Assembly: GCF_009674535.1 (NCBI RefSeq)
Contig: NZ_WKJK01000014.1
Span: 1-64,000 of the forward strand
DNA length: 64,000 bases
Source of the DNA: Duganella guangzhouensis
GTDB taxonomy: Bacteria; Pseudomonadota; Gammaproteobacteria; Burkholderiales; Burkholderiaceae_D
Reading direction: 5' to 3'
A model generated the notes under the pieces. That model searched no databases. It was not told the origin of the DNA and saw nothing but the letters and a program-made list of their open reading frames with translations. Each line of letters begins with the position of its first letter. Positions within the stretch are counted from its first letter, which is position 1. Positions 42,615-51,220 of this stretch are shown piece after piece. The position numbers and the translations under genes are program-made.

Positions 42615-43790
42615 ATGGGTATGCAAAAGAAAACAGGCTTGATCCTGACCGGGGGCGGTGCGCGCGCCGCTTACCAGGTTGGTGTACTGCAGGCGATCTC
42701 GGAAATCTTGTGGGAAGAGGGCTGGCCGCCGGCCCGCAATCCGTTCGACATTATCTGTGGCACCTCGGCCGGGGCGATCAACGCCACCGCGCTGGCCTGC
42801 CGGGCCGATAACTTCGGCGAGGGCGTGCAAAAGCTGCTGGACGTCTGGCAGAACATCAAGGTCGAGGAAGTCTACCGCGCCGATTCACTGGGCGTGATCC
42901 GCTCCGGCGCGCGCTGGCTGTCGCTGCTGTCGTTTGGCTGGCTGCTGCGCAAATGGCGCGCCGCGCCGCCACGCTCCCTGCTCGACAACACGCCGCTGGT
43001 CGGCCTGCTGCACCGCATGCTGGACTTGCCACGGCTGGACATGGTGCTGTCCGAAGGGCTGCTGCACGCGTTGGCCGTCACCGCTTCGTCCTACAGCGCC
43101 GGCAACCACCTGACCTTTTACCAGACCGCGGCCGATATCGCGCCGTGGGTCCGTACCCAGCGCGTGGCGCTGCAAGACCAGATCGGCGTCGAGCATCTGC
43201 TGGCGTCGTCGGCGATTCCGTTCATCTTCCCGGCCACGCCGCTGTTCATGGGCGGCCACCGCGAATACTGCGGCGATGGTTCGATGCGCCAGCTGGCACC
43301 GATCTCGCCGGCGATCCATCTCGGCGCCTCCAAGGTGCTGGTGGTGGGCGCCGGCCGCCTGACCGAGCCGGCGCGCAGCGTCGAGGAGCGCAACGCGGCG
43401 CGTTATCCCAGCCTGGCGCAGATCGCCGGCCATGCGCTGTCGTCGATCTTCCTCGACGGCCTGGCGGTCGACATCGAGCGGCTGGAACGCATCAACCGCA
43501 CGCTGTCCATGCTGCCGCCGGAGCTGCTGGAGAAAACGCCATTGAAACCGGTGCAGCTGCTGGTGATCGCGCCGTCCGAACGACTGGACGATATCGCCGT
43601 GCGCCACATCGCCAGCCTGCCGGCGCCAATCCGCGCCATGTTGTCCGGCATCGGCGCGACCGAGGCGCGCGGTTCGGCGCTGGCGTCCTATCTGCTGTTC
43701 GAATCCACCTACACCTGCGAGTTAATTCGTCTCGGCCAGCGCGACACTTTTGCGCGCAAGAGCGATGTACTGGCCTTCTTTGAATCCTGA
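42615..43790 (+). CDS. Patatin-like phospholipase
   Basis: A 391-residue serine lipid hydrolase. The oxyanion-hole motif GGGARAAYQVGVL is at residues 13-25, the nucleophile Ser51 in CGTSAG, and the catalytic Asp221 in CGDGSMRQ. No signal peptide is visible; proteins of this type act on the inner membrane. The hydrophobic stretch WLSLLSFGWLLRKW may associate with the membrane. It ends 3 bp before the sensor kinase gene, so both may be co-expressed. Confidence 0.92.
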   Translation: MGMQKKTGLILTGGGARAAYQVGVLQAISEILWEEGWPPARNPFDIICGTSAGAINATALACRADNFGEGVQKLLDVWQNIKVEEVYRADSLGVIRSGARWLSLLSFGWLLRKWRAAPPRSLLDNTPLVGLLHRMLDLPRLDMVLSEGLLHALAVTASSYSAGNHLTFYQTAADIAPWVRTQRVALQDQIGVEHLLASSAIPFIFPATPLFMGGHREYCGDGSMRQLAPISPAIHLGASKVLVVGAGRLTEPARSVEERNAARYPSLAQIAGHALSSIFLDGLAVDIERLERINRTLSMLPPELLEKTPLKPVQLLVIAPSERLDDIAVRHIASLPAPIRAMLSGIGATEARGSALASYLLFESTYTCELIRLGQRDTFARKSDVLAFFES

Positions 43791-43793
43791 CCG

Positions 43794-46700
43794 ATGTCGC
43801 GCCTGATACGTCTTTGCCGGCGATGGTTGGCGCCGGTTCTGTTGTTGTGGTGCGCGGTGGCGCTGGCCGGCGCGCCACCGCGCACGCTGCGCTTCGAGCA
43901 GCTGAGCGTGGAGCACGGGCTGGCGCAGGAAACCGTGCTGGCCATCGCTCAGGACAAGCAGGGCTTCATCTGGCTCGGCACCCAGGCCGGCCTGACGCGC
44001 TTCGACGGCTATCGCACCGTCACCTACAAGAGCGCGGTGTCCGACCCGCGCAGCCTGGTCGACAACTGGGTGCGGGTGCTGCACCTGGACCGCTCCGGCC
44101 AGCTGTGGGTGGGCACCGACGGCGGCCTCGATCGCTACGACTCGTCAACCCGCACCTTCACCCACTTCCTGCCGCGCGAATCGGCGCAGCGCGGCAACGG
44201 CAACCGCCACGTGCGCGCCATTGAGGACGATGGACTGGGCGGACTGTGGATCGCCAGCGCCGACGGCCTGCATCACTTCGACCCGGTCAGCAAGCGCTTC
44301 ATCAGCTGGCACCACGACGCCGCCGATGCAGGCAGCCTGTCCAACGACCATGTCAACGCGCTGGCGCGCGACGCCGCCGGCCGGCTGTGGGTCGGTACCG
44401 CCTCCGGCCTCGACATGCTGCCGCCCGGCGCCACGCGCTTCCAGCACTACGCGGTGGACGCCAGCGGCAACAGCAAGTTCAACTCGGTCACCGCGCTGCA
44501 GGTGGATAGCGCGCAGACGCTGTGGGTCGGCACCCAGGGCGGTCTGGAACAATGGCGTTTGCTGGGCAGCGAGCCGCAGCGGCGCCGCCTGGGCGCGCGC
44601 GAAGGGCTCAATCCCGGCGCCAATATCACCACGCTGTACGAGGATAGCGAAGCCAATCTGTGGGTCGGTTCGGTGGCCGATGGCTTGTTCCGCTGGATGC
44701 CGGCGGAAGAACGCATGGTGGCATATCGCCATCAGGTCAGCGATACCCACAGCATCGCGGACAACCAGGTGTCGGCGCTGTTCCGCGACCGTGTCGGCAC
44801 CTTCTGGGTCGGCACCTGGAACGATGGCGTCAGCCGGGTCGACATGGGCAGCGGCGGCTTTGCGCGCATCGTGCGCCAGGCCGACGTGCCCAATACCCTG
44901 TCCGACAACAAGATCCGCTCCATCGTCGCCGATGGCCATGGCAAACTGTGGCTGGGCAGCGGCGCCGGCCTGAATCTGTATGACCCGGTCAGCGGCGACA
45001 GCAAGGTGTGGCGCCACGATGCGCAAAACGCCAACAGCATCAGCGACGATCAGGTGTCGACGCTGTGGCGCGAGAAGAACGGCAATCTGTGGATCGGTGG
45101 CCAGGCCGGCGTCAATTACCTCAACCTGGCCACTGGCGCGATCCGCGCGATTTCCTTTGTGCGCGGCGATCCGGCCAGCGACACCATCCGCAACATCGTC
45201 GCTGACCGCAGCGGCATTCTGTGGATCGCCTCGCGCGGCGGCCTGCACCGGCTGGACCCGATCACGCTGCAGAGTTCCACCTTCCGCCACGATCCGTCCG
45301 ATCCCGGCAGCCTGTCGGACAATGTAGTGCGGCCGATCCTGGAAGACCGTCGCGGCCAGCTGTGGATCGGCACCTTCAATGGCCTCGATCTGCTCGACCG
45401 CAAGAGCGGCAAGTTCCGCCACTTCCGCCGCGATCCCACCGACCCCTACAGCCTCAGTCACGACGAGGTGCACTACCTGTACGAAGACGCGCGCGGCGCG
45501 ATCTGGGTCGGCACCGCGGCGGGCCTGAACAAGATGGAAGTGGCGGCCGACGGCAGCATCCGTTTCCGCCGCTACCTGCGCAAGGACGGCATCGCCGACG
45601 ACGCCATCGCCTCGATCCTGCCGGACGACGCGGGCAATCTGTGGATCAGCACCAATAGCGGCCTGTCGCGCCTCAACGTGGAGACGGGGCTGGTGCGCAA
45701 TTACAGCGGCGCCGATGGCACCATCGAAGGCGCTTACTTCGATGGCGCCGCGTTGCGCACCGCCGATGGCACGCTGTACTTCGGTGGCTTCAACGGCATC
45801 ACCGCGTTCGCGCCGGCCGATGTGCGCGAAAACAGCGTGGCGCCAACCGTGGCCATCACCGACTTCCAGATCTTTAACAAGTCGCTCAAGCCGGGGCAGG
45901 GCGAACATCCGGACGTACTGAAGACCGCCATCGAACACACCGGCGCGCTGACGCTGACCGAGGCCGATTCGGTGTTCTCGCTGGAGTTCGCGGCGCTGCA
46001 CTACGCGGCGCCGCAGCGCAACCGCTTCGCCTATCAGCTGCAGGGCTTTGACGAGGACTGGGTGGTGACCGATTCCACCAAGCGCTTTGCCACCTACACC
46101 AACCTCGATCCAGGCACCTATGTGTTCCGGGTCAAGGCCGCCAACAAGGACGGCATCTGGAACGACAACGCCGCCACGCTGGAGATCACGATCCAGCCGC
46201 CGTTCTGGAAGACCTGGTGGTTCCGCAGTCTGCTGGCGCTGATCGCCATGGGCGGCGCTTACGCCATCTACCACGCGCGGGTGCGCAATATGCGCCGCCA
46301 GCAAGTGCGACTGGAACAGCTGGTCGGCTCGCGCACGGCCGAGGTGGAGCACAAGAACCATCTGCTGCAGCAGCAGAAGCATGAACTGGAACGGCGCCGG
46401 CTGGAAGCCGAAGCGCAGCGCGCCGAGGCCGAGCAGCGCCGCATCGACACCGAGCGCCAGAAAGAGGAAGTGGAACAGGCGCACCGCAACATCTCGGTGC
46501 TGAGCGACCTGGGACGGGAAATGAGCGCCTCGCTGGACATGGAAACCACCATGCAGACGCTGTACCGCCACGTCAACCATCTGATGAACGCGCAGATTTT
46601 CGGCATCGGCTTCGTGCGCGAGGACGATGGCGTGATCGACTTTCCGTTCGCCATCGAAGGTGGGGTGCGCACCTTGCCCTATCAGCGCAGCTTGAACGAG

Positions 46701-48722
46701 CCGAATCAACTGGCGGTATGGTGCCTGAACCACCGCAAGCCGATCTTCATCAACGACTTCGTCAACGAGTACCGCGACTACATGGACGAATCCGGCCTGG
46801 CCTCGCTGGCGCCGTGCGTGCGCGAGGACGGCCTGCGTGCGCCGACCGCGCATTCGATGATGTACGCGCCGCTGATCGTCGGCGACAAGGTGGTGGGACT
46901 GCTGTCGGTGCAAAGCACGGAGCGCAACAGCTATCAGCGGGTGCACATGGACATGCTGCAGACGCTGGCCTCGCACGCCGCCGCCGGTCTGGAAAACGCG
47001 CGCGCCTACCAGCAACTGGAGGAAACCCTGCAAACGCTGCGCCAGACGCGCGACCAGCTGATGGCGCAGGAACGCCAGGTGCGGCTGCACACCGAGGAAC
47101 TGGCGCTGGCCAACCGCGCCTTGCAGGACAACGAGGAACGGCTGCGCTACGCCAAGCAAAAGGCGGAAGACGCCACGCGTCAGAAATCCGAATTCCTGGC
47201 CAATATGAGTCACGAGATGCGTACCCCGCTGGCCGGCGTGATCGGCATGCTGGGCTTTGCGCTGCGCGATGCGCAGCTGACCGCCGGCACCCGCGAGCAG
47301 ATTCTGCGCGGCCAGGCCAATGCGCAATCGCTGCTGTCGATCATTAACGATCTGCTGGACTTCTCCAAGATCGAAGCGGGCAAGCTGACCATCGAGAATA
47401 TCGACTTCTCGTTGTCGGCGGCGGTGGAAAATGTGGTCAGCCTGTTCGAGGAGCAGGCGGCCGCGCACAGCGTCGGCTTCAGCCTGGAATTCGAAGACAA
47501 CCTGCCGCAGTTCGTGGTTGGCGATCCGACCCGCTTGCGGCAGGTGCTGGTCAACCTGGTCGGCAATGCCTTCAAGTTCACGCAGCAGGGCGCGGTGCGC
47601 ATGCGGGTGGAGCGGGTGCCGGACGACGGTATCGACAACCGCATCCGCTTCAGCGTGCAGGACACCGGCATCGGCATCGAAGCCGACGCCATTCCGCGCC
47701 TGTTCCAGCAGTTCGAACAGGCCGACGCCTCCACCACGCGCCGTTACGGCGGCACCGGCCTCGGTCTGGCGATCTGCCGCCAACTGGTGGAGCTGATGGG
47801 CGGCAGTATCAACGCTGTCAGCGTGCCGGGTGAGGGCAGCATCTTCATGTTCGAACTGCCGCTGCCTAACGGTGTGCCGCCGCCGGTGGTGCAGCATGTG
47901 CCGCGCGAGCCGCATAGTCATCAGCTGAAGGTGCTGTGCGCGGAAGACTTCCCGACCAACCAGATCATCATCCGCATGATGCTGGAAGACCTGGGTCACA
48001 AGGTCGACATCGCCGCCAACGGCGCGCTGGCGGTCAAGGCATGCGCGCTGACGCGCTACGACCTGATTCTGATGGACGGCCGCATGCCGGAAATGGACGG
48101 CGCCAGCGCCACGCGCCTGATCCGTTCTGGTGGCCCGGATGGCGCGCCGGTGCGCGACCAGGAGCTGATGATTATCGCGCTGACCGCCAACGCCAGCGAG
48201 GAAGACCGCAGCCGCTACCTGGCCTCGGGCATGGACGACTTCCTCACTAAGCCGATCGATGAAGACAAGCTGCACTTCCAGTTGAGCCGCGCGATCGAAC
48301 GTCAGCTGCAGCGCGGCTTCCAGCTGCCGGTGATGCAGCCGCGCCGCAATCCGGCGCTGGGCACGCCGGAGCTGGACAGCATGTTCGGCGTGGCGCCGGC
48401 CGCGCTGGAGACGTCGCGCCTGGCGCAGCACAGCGGTGGTTCCAGCGACCTGAAGGCGCGCCTGCGTTCCGCCTTCAGCCAGGACGCGCCGGCCCGGCTG
48501 GCGGACCTGGAGCGCGCGCTGGCCGCGCGCGACCGCGACGACGCCAGCCGCCTGCTGCACGGCATGAAGGGCAGCGCCGGCTATCTGGAAGAGCAGGAAC
48601 TGCAGGCGCTGTGCGGCGAGCTGGAAATCGAAGCGGATCACGGCAACTGGGCAGAAGTCGAGGCGGCCATGCCACAGCTGCGCCGCCTGCTGGCGCAAGC
48701 ACGCGCGACTAGCACACTGTAA
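43794..48722 (+). CDS. Hybrid sensor kinase: periplasmic propeller, GAF, kinase, receiver and HPt domains
   Basis: A 1642-residue one-protein phosphorelay. A signal peptide is followed by about 14 two-component-propeller repeats (LWVGTxxGL pattern) to residue ~700, a Y_Y_Y domain (~725-800), a TM helix (~808-828), a coiled coil, a GAF domain (~900-1085), a second coiled coil, HisKA with His1140 (NMSHEMRTP), HATPase with NLVGNAFKFT and DTGIGIE, a receiver with Asp1428 (LMDGRMPEMDG) and an HPt domain with His1589 (LLHGMKGSAGYL). Propellers of this type sense oligosaccharides or other periplasmic ligands. A response regulator follows 77 bp later. Confidence 0.96.
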   Translation: MSRLIRLCRRWLAPVLLLWCAVALAGAPPRTLRFEQLSVEHGLAQETVLAIAQDKQGFIWLGTQAGLTRFDGYRTVTYKSAVSDPRSLVDNWVRVLHLDRSGQLWVGTDGGLDRYDSSTRTFTHFLPRESAQRGNGNRHVRAIEDDGLGGLWIASADGLHHFDPVSKRFISWHHDAADAGSLSNDHVNALARDAAGRLWVGTASGLDMLPPGATRFQHYAVDASGNSKFNSVTALQVDSAQTLWVGTQGGLEQWRLLGSEPQRRRLGAREGLNPGANITTLYEDSEANLWVGSVADGLFRWMPAEERMVAYRHQVSDTHSIADNQVSALFRDRVGTFWVGTWNDGVSRVDMGSGGFARIVRQADVPNTLSDNKIRSIVADGHGKLWLGSGAGLNLYDPVSGDSKVWRHDAQNANSISDDQVSTLWREKNGNLWIGGQAGVNYLNLATGAIRAISFVRGDPASDTIRNIVADRSGILWIASRGGLHRLDPITLQSSTFRHDPSDPGSLSDNVVRPILEDRRGQLWIGTFNGLDLLDRKSGKFRHFRRDPTDPYSLSHDEVHYLYEDARGAIWVGTAAGLNKMEVAADGSIRFRRYLRKDGIADDAIASILPDDAGNLWISTNSGLSRLNVETGLVRNYSGADGTIEGAYFDGAALRTADGTLYFGGFNGITAFAPADVRENSVAPTVAITDFQIFNKSLKPGQGEHPDVLKTAIEHTGALTLTEADSVFSLEFAALHYAAPQRNRFAYQLQGFDEDWVVTDSTKRFATYTNLDPGTYVFRVKAANKDGIWNDNAATLEITIQPPFWKTWWFRSLLALIAMGGAYAIYHARVRNMRRQQVRLEQLVGSRTAEVEHKNHLLQQQKHELERRRLEAEAQRAEAEQRRIDTERQKEEVEQAHRNISVLSDLGREMSASLDMETTMQTLYRHVNHLMNAQIFGIGFVREDDGVIDFPFAIEGGVRTLPYQRSLNEPNQLAVWCLNHRKPIFINDFVNEYRDYMDESGLASLAPCVREDGLRAPTAHSMMYAPLIVGDKVVGLLSVQSTERNSYQRVHMDMLQTLASHAAAGLENARAYQQLEETLQTLRQTRDQLMAQERQVRLHTEELALANRALQDNEERLRYAKQKAEDATRQKSEFLANMSHEMRTPLAGVIGMLGFALRDAQLTAGTREQILRGQANAQSLLSIINDLLDFSKIEAGKLTIENIDFSLSAAVENVVSLFEEQAAAHSVGFSLEFEDNLPQFVVGDPTRLRQVLVNLVGNAFKFTQQGAVRMRVERVPDDGIDNRIRFSVQDTGIGIEADAIPRLFQQFEQADASTTRRYGGTGLGLAICRQLVELMGGSINAVSVPGEGSIFMFELPLPNGVPPPVVQHVPREPHSHQLKVLCAEDFPTNQIIIRMMLEDLGHKVDIAANGALAVKACALTRYDLILMDGRMPEMDGASATRLIRSGGPDGAPVRDQELMIIALTANASEEDRSRYLASGMDDFLTKPIDEDKLHFQLSRAIERQLQRGFQLPVMQPRRNPALGTPELDSMFGVAPAALETSRLAQHSGGSSDLKARLRSAFSQDAPARLADLERALAARDRDDASRLLHGMKGSAGYLEEQELQALCGELEIEADHGNWAEVEAAMPQLRRLLAQARATSTL

Positions 48723-48799
48723 GGCGCATTCTTTTTGTCCAGGACGTTGAAAGTGGTAGTGATTGATGTAAGATCTTCAAAAAGGGCATAAGGAGCCAC

Positions 48800-49516
48800 A
48801 TGAAAGTTCTGGTTGTGGACGACGATGTCGTCTCACGCATGGTGTTGATGCACCTGATTGATAGCTGCGGCAGTTTCGACATCGTCGAAGCGGAAGACGG
48901 CGCCGACGCCTGGCAGCAGCTGGAGGATGGTTTGCGTCCCGCGATCTGCTTCTGCGATCTGCGCATGCCGCGCCTGTCCGGCATGGAGCTGCTGCAGCGC
49001 GTGAAGGCGCATGCGGAAATCAGCAGCATGCCGTTCGTGCTGGTCACCTCGGCCAACGACAAGGACACGGTGCAGGAAGCGACCACGCTGGGCACCGCCG
49101 GCTTCATCGTCAAGCCGTTCCAGGCGGAGCAGGTGCGGGTGCATCTGGTGGGTTTCCTCGATCAGGCGGCCAGCGGCTACGAACACCAGGCCGAGGCGCC
49201 GGCCGACACGCTGCGCCGGCTGGGCATCAACGCCGAGCGCCTGCTGGTCTACCTGAGCGGCTTCCAGAACCAGCTGACCGCCGCCGCCGGCGATATCGAA
49301 ACCCTGCTGGCCAAGGGCGAGCAGCAGGATGCGCAGACGCGCATCGACCGGCTGCACGCGGGCTGCGTCACGCTTGGACTGCATGGCGCGGCCGCCGTGT
49401 TGAAGAACATCGCGCCGGGCCAGCTATCCAACGAGACAGTGCAGGCCGCGCTGTCGGACGTGGTGCGCGCCGTGATTCACCAGGCCGGATTGGTACGACA
49501 GGATACCGCCGCCTGA
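48800..49516 (+). CDS. Response regulator with C-terminal helical domain, no DNA-binding domain
   Basis: A 238-residue protein. The N-terminal receiver (VLVVDDDVVSRMVL, phosphoacceptor Asp53 in CDLRMP, Lys in FIVKPF) covers residues 1-125. The remaining ~110 residues are helical (LLVYLSGFQNQLTAAAGDIE; HAGCVTLGLHGAAAVLKNI) and may be a degenerate HPt-like or dimerisation domain; the segment LHAGCVTLGLHGA resembles HPt helices. It follows the hybrid kinase and is its likely partner. Output is probably protein-protein interaction rather than DNA binding. Confidence 0.92.
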   Translation: MKVLVVDDDVVSRMVLMHLIDSCGSFDIVEAEDGADAWQQLEDGLRPAICFCDLRMPRLSGMELLQRVKAHAEISSMPFVLVTSANDKDTVQEATTLGTAGFIVKPFQAEQVRVHLVGFLDQAASGYEHQAEAPADTLRRLGINAERLLVYLSGFQNQLTAAAGDIETLLAKGEQQDAQTRIDRLHAGCVTLGLHGAAAVLKNIAPGQLSNETVQAALSDVVRAVIHQAGLVRQDTAA

Positions 49517-49600
49517 ACTACTGCTTGATGTTGAGATAGTTTAAGCTTAAAGTATCTGCTTTGCGGCAGATATGCTGCGGCTATCATCCTCAAGGCGATC

Positions 49601-51220
49601 ATGACCAGACCTCTCACCGCCAGCGCCTATACCGATCATTTCGCCCGTGGCCACCTGCCGCCGCGTGAGTTGTGGCCCGAGCTGCGTTTCGATCTGCCCG
49701 AGCTGCAATACCCGGAACGCCTGAATTGCGCCGACCTGCTGCTGGCCACCGGCGCGTCCGATCACCTGGCATTGCGCGGTGCGCAGCATAGCTGGACTTA
49801 CGCGGAATTGCGCCAACAGGTCGACCGCATCGCTCATGTGCTGCGCGGACCGCTGCGGCTGGAGCCGGGCAACCGCGTGCTGCTGCGCGGCGCGAACACG
49901 CCGCTGATGGCGGCCTGCATCCTGGCGGTGATGAAGGCCGGCCTGATCGCCGTGCCCACCATGCCACTGCTGCGCGCGCGCGAACTGGGCGCCATCGCCA
50001 ACAAGGCCGAGGTCAACGCGGTGCTGTGCGCCGACAATCTGCGCGAGGAGCTGGACAACGCCGAACTGCCGGCCGCAGCCCGCGCCCGCACGCTGTGGTT
50101 TGGCGGCTCCGGCGGTTCCGGCGGAGCGGGCTCGCTGGAAGCGCTGATGGCCGAGCAGCCGGCGCGGTTCGACGCGCTGGATACGGCGGCGGATGACGTT
50201 TGCCTGATCGGCTTCACCTCCGGCACCACCGGCATCGCAAAAGGCACCATGCACTTCCATCGCGACGTGATGGCGATCTGCGACTGCTTCCCGCGCTCGG
50301 TGCTGCAATCGGAGCGGAGCGACATCTTTATCGGCACGCCGCCGCTGGCGTTCACCTTTGGCCTGGGCGGTCTGCTGCTGTTCCCGTTGCGCGTGGGCGC
50401 CACCGCTGTGCTGCTGGAGAAGCTGACGCCGGAAACGCTGATCAAGGCGATAGAAACCTACCGCGCCACCGTGTGCTTCACCGCGCCCACCGCGTACCGG
50501 CAGATGGCCGCGCTGGCGGCGCAGCACGACCTGTCGACGCTGAAGAAAACCGTCTCCGCCGGCGAAGCGCTGCCGGCCGCCACGCGCGAACTGTGGCGCC
50601 AGGCCACCGGCATTCAGATGATAGACGGCATAGGCGCGACCGAACTGCTGCACATCTTCATTTCCGCCGCCGGCGACCAGGTGCGGCCGGGCGCCACCGG
50701 CAAGCCTATCCCGGGCTATCAGGCCTGCATCCTCGACTTCCAGGGCAAGCCGGTGGGACCGGGCGTGATCGGGCGGCTGGCGGTGAAAGGCCCGACCGGC
50801 TGCCGCTATCTGGCCGATGAACGCCAGCGCGACTATGTGCTCGATGGCTGGAACCTGACCGGCGACGCCTACGAAATGGACGCCGATGGCTATTTCTACT
50901 ATCGTTCGCGCACCGACGACATGATCGTCTCGGCCGGCTACAACATCGCCGGGCCGGAAGTGGAGGACGCGTTGCTGCGCCATCCAGCGGTGGCGGAATG
51001 CGGCGTGATCGGCCGCGCCGACGAGCAGCGCGGGCAGATCGTCGAAGCGCATGTGGTGCTGCGTCCCGGTCATGCAGGCACGCCGGAGCTGGTGGCGCAA
51101 TTGCAGGAATTCGTCAAAGGGCAGATCGCGCCGTACAAGTATCCGCGCGCGATCCGTTTTATCGAGGCTTTGCCGCGCACTGAAACCGGCAAGCTGCAAC
51201 GCTTCAAACTGCGCAAATGA
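49601..51220 (+). CDS. 2-aminobenzoate-CoA ligase (benzoate-CoA ligase family)
   Basis: A 539-residue ANL-superfamily acyl-CoA synthetase. The ATP-binding P-loop is TSGTTGIAKGTMHFH, followed by IDGIGATELLHIF, GWNLTGDAYEMD and the catalytic-lysine end PRTETGKLQRFKLR. The family is that of benzoate- and 2-aminobenzoate-CoA ligases, and the next gene encodes the matching 2-aminobenzoyl-CoA monooxygenase/reductase, which favours anthranilate as substrate. It is the first gene of a six-gene operon in which each stop overlaps the next start. Confidence 0.9.
   Translation: MTRPLTASAYTDHFARGHLPPRELWPELRFDLPELQYPERLNCADLLLATGASDHLALRGAQHSWTYAELRQQVDRIAHVLRGPLRLEPGNRVLLRGANTPLMAACILAVMKAGLIAVPTMPLLRARELGAIANKAEVNAVLCADNLREELDNAELPAAARARTLWFGGSGGSGGAGSLEALMAEQPARFDALDTAADDVCLIGFTSGTTGIAKGTMHFHRDVMAICDCFPRSVLQSERSDIFIGTPPLAFTFGLGGLLLFPLRVGATAVLLEKLTPETLIKAIETYRATVCFTAPTAYRQMAALAAQHDLSTLKKTVSAGEALPAATRELWRQATGIQMIDGIGATELLHIFISAAGDQVRPGATGKPIPGYQACILDFQGKPVGPGVIGRLAVKGPTGCRYLADERQRDYVLDGWNLTGDAYEMDADGYFYYRSRTDDMIVSAGYNIAGPEVEDALLRHPAVAECGVIGRADEQRGQIVEAHVVLRPGHAGTPELVAQLQEFVKGQIAPYKYPRAIRFIEALPRTETGKLQRFKLRK

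Noticed and set aside
44145..48698. A 1517-codon open frame antisense to the hybrid kinase
   Set aside because: Long antisense frames are common in GC-rich genes; the product is His/Gln/Arg-rich low-complexity sequence and the sense frame has complete kinase motifs.
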